Shown in pieces: positions 50,520-62,049 of a stretch of 64,000 bases of DNA. The stretch is taken from contig NC_092670.1 in NCBI RefSeq assembly GCF_964355755.1, positions 20,893,201 through 20,957,200 of the forward strand. The letters run 5' to 3'. A model generated the notes under the pieces. The model had not been told where the DNA came from. It did not search any database and saw only the letters and a list, made by a program, of their open reading frames with translations. Source of the DNA: Antedon mediterranea. Lineage: Eukaryota; Echinodermata; Crinoidea; Comatulida; Antedonidae. Position 1 is the stretch's first letter. Every line of letters begins with the position of its first letter. A program made the translations under genes and the position numbers.

Positions 50520-52350
50520 CAACTCGGCAGCTCAGAGATTGCAGTAATAAAAGAATTAGCCCATGAGTGGGCTTGTGAAAAAGCCAGTGTCAGAGCTATG
50601 GAAACTCACAATGAACTAGCCCAGTGGTGAAACAAAAATTTCAAAAATCGAGCCTTCTTATTAATTCTATCTATAACATGGCTAAAGTTCTATAGCATGA
50701 CAGGAAAAAATAATTCAACAAAACAAAGTAGAAATAAAATAATCCTATATAAAAACAAATAGAAACATGTTAAAAGGGACAGAATGTCCGCAATGAATCG
50801 AACTTCCTAAAGTCCAAAATAAAAGAAGGAATGTCGGCCTATTGATTTGACCGGGTTAACTGTTCTGTGTTGTCAGTAACACAGGTATCCTGGCCATTCA
50901 CACTTGCTAATCAATACAATTAAATCCATTCTAATAATACTTGCAAAATGTAAGCCTCCCTTTAATTTGTAGTAAATATTGGTTAATTACAGAAATACAT
51001 ATCTCCCTTTAATTTTGTAATCAATTTAATTTAATTCTCAATAAGATTTTCTTTTAATAACATTATCAATGCAATTTAACATCTTCATTTTATCCTGGTG
51101 AGCTTAATTGCTCAAATTTCTCTTTAATTAAAAGATGGGATATACCTCAAGAAATTTCTGGATCCAAGCAGATGCATAGGTTATTCCATATGGCAATATT
51201 GTATTTAAAATCTAAATATAGCAACAATGTCAAAATTTGATACAGTTATTGAAGTCGTACTGAAGATAAAACAATAGTTTGGTACACGGCATGATGCCCT
51301 GTACACACTGACCATATTGTGCAAACACCGATATGAAAGACGATTCCTCTTGACGTCAGCGAACGGACAAGAATCACGAATAACTATGATGACACGATAT
51401 GACATTATTGTAATTGTCTCAGAGACAGCATTAGAAGAGACACAGGCCATTCAAAACACTTTACATATATCAATCAACCAATTACACCCGAGTCAATTAA
51501 CTGCTTAGGTACTTGGAATCGAAAACAGCTTTTACTCTATCTGATTTGAAACTATATTCTGCTATTTTGAATATTTATTACTAATAAAATTATTCTTTAA
51601 AGAAACATTCCTAGAATTCTTTTAAGTGACAAGAAGGATTTTATCAAAGAGTTACTAATTTCATCCTCAATCAGAAAAAACGTTTATAAATTGCTAAGAT
51701 TTCGCAATTCTTGATTTCTTGGAAATTCATCAAAGGGCAAGCAATTATTGCTATTAAAGATGTCACTGCCTATTACTTATTTATATCAATAAGGAAAAAT
51801 AATGTTATGCACTTGAACAAAACAAAATAATTTTGGTTCATTTAGAAACATTTTAGTGTCCAACTACTGTAAGTACCTTCCATGTAAACAAACTAAAAAA
51901 GGTATAGCTATTATCATCCTTAAGCTTATCTGGAAACTGAGGTAATTTGGATTAGGGATCTCTACTCTTCGAATAGTGTACCAAGTTCACTGTATGTACA
52001 CAAGACCACCGACTTTATGTCCCATCTTAAGGACAGAGGCAACTACCACATACTCTCTTTCACAAAATATTTTAAAATAGCAGTTTTATAAAACTATTTT
52101 TCAACATTTTTGTTTAGCATTAATATTACACAAAGCCATGATAATAAATCATCCATTTTGTTAATAAGTGCTAATGCTTGTCACATATGAAGAATCTCCT
52201 ACTAGCAACAGGCAAAATAAAATTTAAAAAAAATAAATTGACACAATAATAATAGATAAATAAAGAAAATGTTAATACAAGAATAGAGAAAAGTATGTTT
52301 TGGTAATTATGTTTTTTTACAGGTTTCACAATTAGATATTATTTAATAAT
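50520..52350. other. Unassigned stretch
   Basis: No gene supported. One TGACGTCA lies at 51351-51358 in a slightly GC-richer patch (51290-51490) whose short overlapping open frames have no recognised similarity. Confidence 0.4.
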
Positions 52351-52352
52351 TA

Positions 52353-52725
52353 ATACTCCTCCATTTAAAGACCATTTAAAATAAACACTTCCTCCATTTA
52401 AAGACCATTTAAACTAAACACTTCTTCAATTTAAAGACCATTCACACTAAACACTTCCTCCATTTAAAGACCATTTAAACTAAACACTTAATCTATTTGA
52501 AGACCATTCACACTAAACACTTCCTCCATTTAAAGACCATTTAAACTAAACACTTCTTCAATTTAAAGACCATTCACACTAAACACTTCCTCCATTTAAA
52601 GACCATTTAAACTAAACACTTAATCTATTTAAAGACCATTTAAACTAAACACTTCCTCCATTTAAAGACCATTTAAACTAAACACTTAATCTATTTAAAG
52701 ACCATTTAAACTAAACACTACTTCT
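52353..52725. repeat. 33-bp minisatellite, about 11 copies
   Basis: The unit is CACTTCCTCCATTTAAAGAC followed by CATTTAAACTAAA. Variants TTAATCTATTT and CATTCACACTAAA alternate, giving a higher-order pattern of two to three units. Confidence 0.92.
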
Positions 52726-53807
52726 ATATTAAAAAGGCATGCAAACTAAAAATTCTCCCCATTAAAAGGCATACAACAATATTATATTTATAGTAAAGTT
52801 TAGTAGTGTAGTGGAGCTGTAACTTGGTGGTTAAGTAGTGTAGCTGTAGCTTGGTGGTTAACGTGCCAGGGTTGTAACTCACAACTCGTTTAACTCCACT
52901 CTCTAAGCCTCAAATAAGACTTAGTTTATAAGCACATAAAATAGTTTATCCATCCTGTAATTGACAAATTATTCGATGTTTGATGCGTACTAAATAACAA
53001 AATTTAAAAACCCCAAATTTTTTATATAAAAGTTAAAAGGATTGCTAAAGCCTCGTCTACAGCAGCAAACTTGAAAATGTTTCTTAGATGTACTGTATTG
53101 CACACATATCATAATTAATAAAAATAACATTTAAAAAAAGAAATTCAACTAATAAGGCAATACATTGGTATAAAGATCCACAATTTAAATCTCAGATTAG
53201 ATACGATCGAATTGATGATCTTCCTTTACATACTATAGAGGGCTCACTTCACCTTGTGGTTTAAATTAATTGTAAATAATAATAAATTTTCACGCCTATA
53301 TTTCCAAAAATAGAAATATATGGCATCAACAAACATTTTGTTGGTATTGGGTAATGACAAAATATAGTATATTGAAAAGCATTGTTGAAAGAAAAGATTT
53401 AAGCCATGAAAAAATCCTAATTAACCAATTGAAATAAATCCTAATTAACCCAATGAAATAACAAAAGGGTCAGACAAAATATATAAAGGCATCCTACAGA
53501 AAATATTTGTCACCAAAATCTATAAGCTAGTTTCTTGAACCACCTAAAATACTGTACAACATAAATATATTTTGTTTGTATATTGAATGCAAAACAAACA
53601 ACTTCACTTGATTTTAGCATATTTTTGTTGCTCTGTCTGAAAAATAGATAGATCGTTGCTGGACAGAATACTTTTTCTTTTTGCCATATTGCAGAGTTGC
53701 GACCATTTTGACCACCAGTTTTATGAATCTTTGTATACCACAACCAAATGAATTTCCCAGTTTGCGATAATAAAGCTTTATTGAATTAATTACAGACAAA
53801 AATAATT

Positions 53808-53899
53808 CTTGAAATATGGTAGTGATATGATATCCATATAATATGGCCACATCCCTTTTTTTTTTTCACATAAAGTTGAATGATAGTGAAGACAGAGCT
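53808..53899. mobile_element. MITE family A, copy 6 (right half only)
   Basis: Starts inside the family core (TTGAAATATGGTAGTGATAT), runs through a T-tract and TCACATAAAGTT, and ends GATAGTGAAGACAGAGCT, followed by TTA. The left half is missing. Confidence 0.72.
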
Positions 53900-54349
53900 T
53901 TACAGTAACTACTGTTTGTTGTTTTATCTGCACAGAGCTAGATTATTGCACTTCCTGGAAGTATTTATTAAGTAATCACATGATCTAAATAAAATTGACC
54001 TTATAGCTTAAAATACTGTATCTTCTATTTTCCTTTAATCCATATCGACATACCACAGATGTCCCCTTAATAGGGGTTCTACTGTCTATAGATGGGCAAG
54101 GAAGTAACTGTTGATTGATTGATTGATTGAGTGGAGAGGGACATGGGTTACGGGGGAAGTTTTAAAGACAGGAGGGATTAATTAGTGTGGAAGGTGGAAG
54201 TGATAATGGGAGAGTAGAGAAGGCATTAGTGGATGTAGAAGATTGGGAGCAGGTTTGGTGAGAGGCAGAGGGGATCCATTGATTCATAAAAGTAGAATTT
54301 CAATAATACAAAGCAATGTACAATGAGTGCATCCTTTGATAATGCAATC

Positions 54350-55037
54350 ATTGAGTGATGATTGATTTTGATTGATGATTGATCAATAATTGTTTGATTG
54401 ATGATTGATTGTTTGATTGATGTTTGATTGATGATTGACTGATTATTGTTTGATGATTGATCAATAATTATTTGATTGATGATTGATTGATGATTGATTT
54501 TGATTGATGATTAATTGATTGATGATCAATAATTGTTTGATTGATGATTGATTATTGTTTGATGATTGATTGTTTGATTGATGATTGACTGTTTGATTGA
54601 TTATTGACTGTTTGGTTGATTGTTTGACTGATGATTGACTGTTTGATTGATTATTGATTGCTTGATTGATTGTTTGATTGATGATTGATTGTTTGTTTGA
54701 TTATTGTTTGATTGATGATTGACTGTTTGATTGATTATTGATTGTTTGATTGACTGTTTGATTGATTATTGTTTGATTGATGATTGATTGTTTGTTTGAT
54801 TATTGTTTGATTGATGATTGACTGTTTGATTGATTATTGACTGTTTGATTGACTGTTTATTTAATTGTTTGATGTTTGATTGATGATTGATTGATTGATG
54901 ATTGATCGATAGTTGTTTGATTGATGTTTGATTGATGATTGATTGATGATTGATTGATGATTAATTGACGATTGATAGATAATTGATTGATTGTTTGATT
55001 GACGATTGATTGATTGATGATTGATTTATGATTGATA
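54350..55037. repeat. TGATTGATTGTT-type simple repeat expansion
   Basis: About 690 bp built from TTGATTGA, TGATTGTTTGA and TGATGATTGA blocks, with higher-order repetition (GATTGACTGTTTGATTGATT recurs several times). A shorter GATT run precedes it at 54111-54130. It lies just downstream of the WD40 gene's stop codon. Confidence 0.95.
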
Positions 55038-55217
55038 ACAACATCTCAGTCATCAGCATATTAAGTATTGCTAAAAGCACCATACTCACAATTTGTGTTA
55101 TTTCCAGTCCAACTGCAGTGTCTTTCTATTCAACTCCTTCTTTCTGATGAGTCTTGATTGTTACTGTTTGCTGAAAATGTCTGTTATTAAACAAAGAAAA
55201 CAAAACTACTTTACCTT

Positions 55218-58200
55218 CTAAACAAGTTGTCCAAGTTTCAATGACGTCCCGCCTACAGCAATCAGACGTCCACCGTGGGTACTATCAAGTGCTTGAACAG
55301 GCTTGCCGTCCATATCAATTTTTCCCAAAACCTACAAATTGAAAAAATATACATGATATAGTGAATTAACCTAAATAACCTTAGATAAACACAGTCAATT
55401 ATAAGGATAAAAAATATACAAATTACATACATATTATTATCATTAATATAACATGCTAGTAAAATAGTTGCTGATATCAATAGGAGTAAGAGACATGTAA
55501 AGTTTTCTCTTGTTGCCTTATTCTTTAGGATCGTCTATGGCACTACTGTTATATGTCAATTAAAATGGTTTAAATGTCAATGTACACAGGAAGTTATAAG
55601 GATATTACATACGATTGTATTTTAGTTTGTTTAAAGTGCGCATGGTAGTCAAAGTGCGCATGGTAGTCAAAGTGTGCATGGTAGTCAAAGTGTGCATGGT
55701 AGTCAAAGTGTGCATGGTAGTCAAAGTGTGCATGGTAGTCAAAGTGTGCATGGTAGTCAAAGCGTGCATGGTAGTCAAAGCGTGCATGGTAGTCAAAGCG
55801 TGCATGGTAGTCAAAGCGTGCATGGTAGTCAAAGTGTGCATGGTAGTCAAAGTGTGCATGGTAGTCAAAGTGTGCATGGTAGTCAAAGTGTGCATGGTAG
55901 TCAAAGTGTGCATGGTAGTCAAAGTGTGCATGGTAGTCAAAGTGTGCATGGTAGTCAAAGTGTGCATGGTAGTCAAAGTGTGCATGGTAGTCAAAGTGTG
56001 CATGGTAGTCAAAGTGTGCATGGTAGTCAAAGTGTGCATGGTAGTCAAAGTGTGCATGGCAGTCAATGTATGCTTGCCATATTTGTTTTGTATTATTAAT
56101 TTATGCTGGGTGAACTCTTCAGTCAAAGACTGGTCTCCCAGAGGGTCCAGACATGATCAGTGGCGGTGATATACTATTACACAGGTAACTCTCTACTTGT
56201 CTTAAAATATATAATAGGTTTTTTGAAGTGCACATGAGCTAGATGTGAACCCTGGACCCACAGTTTATAGTCCTTATCCGAGAAGACTCGTTCTACCACC
56301 AGAACCATGAAGTGAGTGAGCCTTGAACCCTTGCCGATGATGGCTACGTAATTACGGTTCCACTGTCTTAACCGCTCGGCCACTCACTCGCTCATGACAA
56401 TAGCGTGTCTAATCCTTCATTCACATGCAAACAAAGTGAGTGCGAGTTGAGAGAAAAAAAACACTTACCTTGCCGGATATTCTACTAATAGCCTGTACGT
56501 TGTTCGTGCCGCTTCCACCCGCAATGATGACATCATTATCACAGAATTGCGCAGCATACAGGAATTCACCAGAAGCTTCTTCTGTCTCCACTGGTATCGT
56601 GGACTCCAGTCGTTGACTTGACCAATCATAAATCTGCAGGGCATCTTTGTTTACCCATGATGCTGTCAGAAGTTTTCCATCCTACCAGGACCAAGGAATC
56701 ATATAAATAACGGTTAAACAATGAGACTTTGTTTGTTTGTTGTTTTAAAAGTTTCTCTGCACACACACATAACATTCAAAGTTGCACAAGTTTAAAAAAA
56801 GCGTGCAGAAGGAGATCAAAATAAGTTTGGAGACAAACTTTAAGATGTTAATTATAATATGATTGATGATTGTTAGTAGTCTGTTAATAAACTGTAGGCT
56901 GCTATGGCTGCTGGTGTAGCAGCTGGCGTTTAATATGACCCTTAGCAATACCTATTAAAAACCTATTTGTTTACCTTCACATCCAAACCACTACCACATA
57001 TATGAGGGCCTGCAATGGTTCCTTGCACCCCTTGGCTTGTTCTGCTATCCCAAATCTATAAAATAAATAAATCACATCTTACTGCACTTAAATATTGTTC
57101 ATTTCATTTTCTTTCACTTTACTTATAACATATATAAAGTGGAGGAGCCTAAATGAAAGCATAGATTGTAGTGAATAGGCTCCTGAAAACAAAAATATAA
57201 AATATAAATATTACAAAATTAGGAACAGCCTTCATATAATAATGAAGATTTTTTTCCTAAACTAATAAGTTTTCTCTATCTTTTAACAAGTTTAAAACAT
57301 AAAAAACATGATAATAAATGTATTAACATTGTCAAGGCCATCTTTTGACACCCACAACAACAGCCCCTACACCACTACTACCTAAAGCAATCTTAATCAC
57401 ACACACCTTAATACAATTGTCCCAACCTCCACTGAAGAATATTCGATCAGCATCAGGGTGATATTTTAGAGCAAATATTCTCTTGCCATGCCCACAATCT
57501 CCTTGATCGTCAATTATGTTATTTATCGAATTTAAACCGTCGTACTGTCTTGATAACTAAAAAAATAAAAGAATTGATCATGATTATCAACATTTAATAT
57601 TGGTAAAATGTGTAATGCAAGTACTGTACTCTTTGAAAAGGTTTTAAACAAAGCAAATATTTTACATATATTATAATTTGTGATGATTTAGGGCCTCCGC
57701 ATACTGTGTTGTTGGGTCACTGACTTGTGCCAAGGAATCGAACGAGGAATGTTCCAATGCCCTGCTTGTGAATTTAAGTTAGCTAAGTTCCTGGATCTTC
57801 GCAGATGGTGTGAGTATGCTTTGAATTGAGCCAAGTGTCATGTCAAATCAAATATGAAGGGCTAGTAATAGGCAAAAACTCTATACTGTAGTCCTAAAAT
57901 AAGAAACCATTGGGTACCTCATTTGTTTCTGTGTCATATATTCTGACGGACAAATCTTTTCCTCCTGTTGCAAATGCTTCTCCACTGGAGCTAAAATCCA
58001 AGGCATTGATTTCATTTTTACTCTCTGAAAAACAAAAAAGATCTTTATGTTTAGAATTTCCAGGGGTGAATTGCTATAAGCGGTCTATAAACGGTCTTAG
58101 CGCTTAGCCAGCTACAATTCGTGACATACCAATTAGTCTTTATTACAGACCATTGCTATACCGTGGTCTAACCTGTAAGCGGTCTTTAAAATTAAAGCCT

Positions 58201-60354
58201 ACTCGAAGGAGTCTTAAAACTGTCTTAAACCTCTCTTTTAAGTTTTAGTTAAATCAAATAATGGTGATTTTATTCTTATATATGCCTAGAATAGATTTTT
58301 CTCGCGTAGAAATGTACGTACTGTTATGATTGTGTTTGTTTGTTTGTTTTTATTTCTTGCTCATATAAAAATAATAATTGTACATCAAAAGTCGCAGACT
58401 TTAAAAACAACAAATTTAGAACAAAGAAAAGAAACAAGCAAAGACAGTCCAAAGACAACAAAAAACGAGTAGGAGCAAAGGATAACCCTCTAAACCCGGA
58501 GGTTTGTATCCTGAGGGGTCCCGAAAGAAAAAGACAAAGGAAAAATGAACAATCAGACGGCAGGAAGCGAAAAAAGGCCAAAGTTAGTCAATTCGCTCTT
58601 TGAGGATTTTCTTTATATGAAGCTTGAAGGTGGACTTTAAATTAATTTCTTTGATATTCTGAGGCAAACTATTCCAGAGAATTATGCTATTATAAAAAAA
58701 TGTAGAAGCAATGCAACTGGATTTTTTATAAATGTTTACAAAATCGTGTATGCTGCGCCCCTTGTATTATGGTGATGTCTTTCTGAAACTTTCACAAAGT
58801 TTTCACGCATATACACAGGGGAGAAATTGTGCATTAAATTAAAAATATGATTGAGTTGCAGTTGTTTCACTCTATTTATAATATTTAGATAGCCAGCAAG
58901 TTTAAAGTCGGAGGCAGAAATGTGATATCGTGGTCCCTTTCCTAGGACTAATCTAATGACCTTATTTTGGACACGTTGGAGTTTGGAGACATACAATTTA
59001 GAAATACCACAGTACCAAGAGCAACAGCAATAGTCTATAAGAAATAGAGCCAAAGCAGATGCCAATAATCTCTTTGTTTTAAGATCAAGGCGGCTAGCAG
59101 ATCTATATAGAAATTTGAGTCTCGAGTTGACCTTTTTGAGGATATGAGAACATATCACCTTCCCCGACAGATTTTTGTCAAATTCAAGGCCCAAATAAAC
59201 TAGATTGTTTAGCTTTGATAGTTGAATTACAAATTTTGATAGTTGCATTCTTAGTATACTTCGTTTTAGATTTTGAGCAAAAGAAAATAAATTCCGTTTT
59301 GTCCATATGAAGGGACAATTTATTGTTTATAAGCCATCTTTGGCAATTTTCAATGTTCTTTTTTAATTCTGCCTTGACCACATCCATGTCCCTATGTGAC
59401 ACTAGCAAGGCACTATCATCAGCATACTGCAGCAACTTGCAGTCAACTGATGAAGGCATGTCGTTCATGTAACACAAGAAGAGCAAAGGCCCCAGTGCTG
59501 TCAGTCAGACATAAGTGGAGTGGGTTAACAATTTGCATACAATATAAGTTTGACAGAGGTTAGCAGAAATGTGTAGTGGTTACACAAACAGCTCAATCAG
59601 TGAGTTATCAAGATAAAAAGAACAAAAAGGGGGAAAACAACATACCATTAATTACTGCCATATTTCGGCAGCTATCAATGTTCCAAAGCTTGATGTTTCC
59701 GTCGCAGTCTACTGACAACATTAAGTCATGCTTGAAAGGGTGAAAGTTCAAACTCATGATAGGAAGTCCAGCATTTGTCCCCTTGTTTAAATTCTTTGTC
59801 ATCTTACCAGTGGCGCTATCATATAACTACAACCAAAACAAATTAAAGCTTTAATTAATAATAATACATTCATTCTACATAAAAATAACATCAAGAACAT
59901 TTTAATAAAAACAATTAGCCTTTATTTTTCCAAAATGGGGAACAGATAATTATCTAGACCATGGACAATCGGACCCGAGGTGTTCAGGCAGTTATAAAGA
60001 GATTATTTAGAGGATTAGGTTCAGTTTAATTAGGCGTTAAGTTGATTATTTTGGAAGAGTTAGGCCTAAGTTCAGTTGTTATGGGCCCAATAGTCCATGG
60101 TATCGATCAATAATAAACTTTCTTACACCGACTGCCCCATTTCCACATCCAACAGCAAGAGAACCACCATCCAATGAGAACTGCAGACTATACACTCCCA
60201 TGTAATATTCATTGACCTTTATCTCGAGCATGTTCTTGAGGTCACTGAAGGAGCCACTGCCACTCTTCTCAATTTCTCTTCCAGCACAAATGGCAGCTTC
60301 CAGTCTTCTGCGTGCCATTCTTGTTTTTAATTTGCTGTTACCAATTATAACTGG
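55218..60354 (-). CDS. WD40-repeat beta-propeller protein, seven exons
   Basis: Exons in coding order: 60127-60354, 59646-59826, 57918-58024, 57407-57556, 56975-57055, 56469-56681 and 55218-55331 (ends TAG). All splice sites are GT-AG; introns are phase 0 except the second, which is phase 1. From the ATG at 60318 the protein has 345 residues, the size of one seven-bladed propeller. WD-like strand ends include DGNIKLWN (exon 2), GKDLSVRIYD (exon 3) and GGWDNCIKIWD across exons 4 and 5; GPHICGSGLDV follows in exon 5, and exon 6 has ALQIYDW and AGGSGTNNV. The frame stays open from 60318 to the acceptor at 60355, so an upstream coding exon may exist. Propellers are scaffolds; I do not recognise an orthologue with a known role. 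A LINE interrupts intron 2, and intron 6 holds a SINE and a minisatellite. Confidence 0.88.
55633..56068. repeat. 18-bp minisatellite, about 24 copies, in WD40 gene intron
   Basis: The unit is GTGTGCATGGTAGTCAAA with nearly no divergence; four adjacent units carry GCGTGC and the first two GTGCGC. The period is a multiple of three, so long open frames arise on both strands (repeated MVVKVC, HGSQSV and TLTTMH peptides). It sits between the last two exons of the WD40 gene and is intronic, not coding. Confidence 0.95.
56215..56389 (-). mobile_element. tRNA-derived SINE of a second family, in WD40 gene intron
   Basis: On the minus strand the head (56389 down to 56314) has acceptor stem GAGTGAG/CTCACTC, A box TGGCCGAGCGGTTAAGAC and B box GGGTTCAAGGC. 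The body follows with GGTTCTGGTGGTAGAACGAG, TCTTCTCGGATAAGGACTAT and GTGCACTTCAAAAAACC. The last parts resemble conserved central or tail domains of SINEs known from several marine invertebrates, but I cannot name the family with certainty. The A box is of Leu/Ser type. Confidence 0.82.
58330..59500 (-). mobile_element. 5'-truncated non-LTR retrotransposon (LINE), reverse transcriptase C-terminal part
   Basis: Translated on the minus strand, the segment starts in the RT palm (LGPLLFLCYMNDMP near 59500), carries the catalytic YADD box as QYADDSALL, then NNKLSLHMDKTEF. A second frame (59248 to 58736) continues with YLGLEFDKNLSGK, LFLIDYCCCSWYCG and KLQRVQNKVIRLV, the usual RT thumb and C-terminal region. 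The two frames overlap, so there is a frameshift near 59190-59210 and the copy is dead. The 3' end is an AAAC-type simple tail near 58335-58350. It resembles jockey/CR1-like RTs. It lies in the WD40 gene's second intron, in the same orientation. Confidence 0.9.
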
Positions 60355-60549
60355 CTGAAGAAAAGAACAGATAGTAAATTTTTAAAAGGAAATTAGGTGA
60401 CATGCCTTTATAATAAGGATCAATATTATTTTTAGGCTTGTGTAATACTAGGCCTACTGTACTCTTTAGGGAGGCGGCCCACACACGGGGGGCTAGACAG
60501 GTTTACACCACTCACAGATAGACGTAACACACTCACACGAATGCTAGTC

Positions 60550-60717
60550 AAGTCGCCTCATCGCAAAGTCGCCCCATACAAATTCGCCCCTCACAAAGTC
60601 GCCCCATCGCAAAGTCGCCCTATCGCAAAGTCGCCCCTCACAAAGTCGTCCCAACGCAAAGTCGCCCCATCACAAAGTCGCCCCAACACAAAGTCGCCCC
60701 ATCGCAAAGTTGCCCCT
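60550..60717. repeat. 16-bp minisatellite, about 10 copies
   Basis: The unit is GTCGCCCCATCGCAAA with variants CCTCACAAA, CCAACACAAA and CCTATCGCAAA. It lies about 200 bp upstream of the first recognised WD40 exon. Confidence 0.93.
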
Positions 60718-60815
60718 AGGCCTAAACGTTAAAATAGTTTACAAGTGTGTAAAATTACGCAATTGATATTCTTGGGCAATTTGAACACAAAATAACACGG
60801 AAGGTGTAGTACTAG

Positions 60816-60934
60816 TAGTCTCAGGTCACAGTACATCGATCGTTTAAGTGCGCGACAGTGAACTGATTATGTACGTCGGGGCTTCCTCTCTGTGATAGGA
60901 GCGTTGCCGATCAATGTACTGTGACCTGAGACTA
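60816..60934. mobile_element. Small inverted-repeat element
   Basis: TAGTCTCAGGTCACAGTACA at the left is matched by TGTACTGTGACCTGAGACTA at the right; the repeat continues to 27 bp with one mismatch (CATCGATCG against CGATCAATG). Total length is 119 bp with a unique centre. I see no clear target duplication, so it may be a MITE or a simple palindrome. Confidence 0.8.
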
Positions 60935-62049
60935 AAAAGAGTCGATCAACATCAGAAAACATGGAAAAATCATGAACAGAGATGAAGGAGCCCACGAATT
61001 GTCACACATTTATGATCAACTATTGGAGAAGGGGGGCACGTCCTTTTGGACCTATTGGTGGCGCTATACCAACTCATCGTCGTCATGGGATTAACAACGC
61101 TAGACGATGAAACGCCAGTTGAGAATGAAACCTGATAGGTTTCGAAACGTACTGTAAGTTTGCTTATACTATTTTTGGTTGTTCAAAAAGAAATTTTATG
61201 TAATAGGTACATAATTATTTAAATGTCAAATTGTATAGGGACCGTAGAATACGTCTTTTATTTTATGCAACAAACTACGTAAAACAATTATTATTAATAA
61301 ACATTCAGTTTACTATTATTAGTATTATAATGAACATTTGATCAATCCCATCATTATCCATTATAAAATTGCATCATATCACCAAATATGTTGTAAAAAT
61401 GATGATGTGCATATTCGTCGTACGTGCGTGTACGTATTATTCCGTGACTCTTCACTGTATTGTTTAATTTAAAATTAAATAATCACCCGATATGAGGATA
61501 TTTATTAGGTTTGATAATTTGTCCTAGATTGTTTTATAACCAAAAGGGTTGAAAGGAATTTCTTCAGTAAAATGATCATTGTTCTGTTGATTAAAAGGCG
61601 ACACACAATTTCTGAAACCAATCGGAGCTGCGCCTTCTGGCAGCTGTTTTCTCACAGTAGTGTTTCTGCTGACCGGGGATTCCTCTTTTTAAAAAACATG
61701 CATAACTGTACAAAATGGTAACTAATTTTAAAATCATATTAAATTAACATTTTCTAAACAGTGGTAATCATATTAGAAACTATTTTTTTAATGATTTTCA
61801 AAAAGCACATTTCTCCATTAAAACCTGTAAAATAAAAATTAAAACACAAATTATGTATATATTATTATTATAATATATATAAGACATTTTTGATGACTAA
61901 AGTAACAACGCGATCGATATGATTAAAACAGCGTACTACAGTAGCGGCGATGCGGAATAAAACAGTGAGTTTTGCGATGGGGAGACTTTGCGTTGACTGG
62001 ATCATCATGTTGGAGGTATAAAATTAGCTCACACACCCATCACACAGCA

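Noticed and set aside
50184-50522. 112-codon octapeptide-repeat open frame
   Set aside because: Produced by a 24-bp minisatellite whose period is a multiple of three; no supporting gene signals.
52353-52725. CRISPR-like array
   Set aside because: The 33-bp units abut directly without unique spacers, and this is eukaryotic DNA; it is a minisatellite.
55605-56169. Three long open frames (141-184 codons) on both strands
   Set aside because: All arise from the 18-bp array, which lies in a WD40 intron.
58340-58603. 87-codon basic plus-strand frame
   Set aside because: It is antisense to the LINE 3' UTR and rich in Lys because of the element's base composition.
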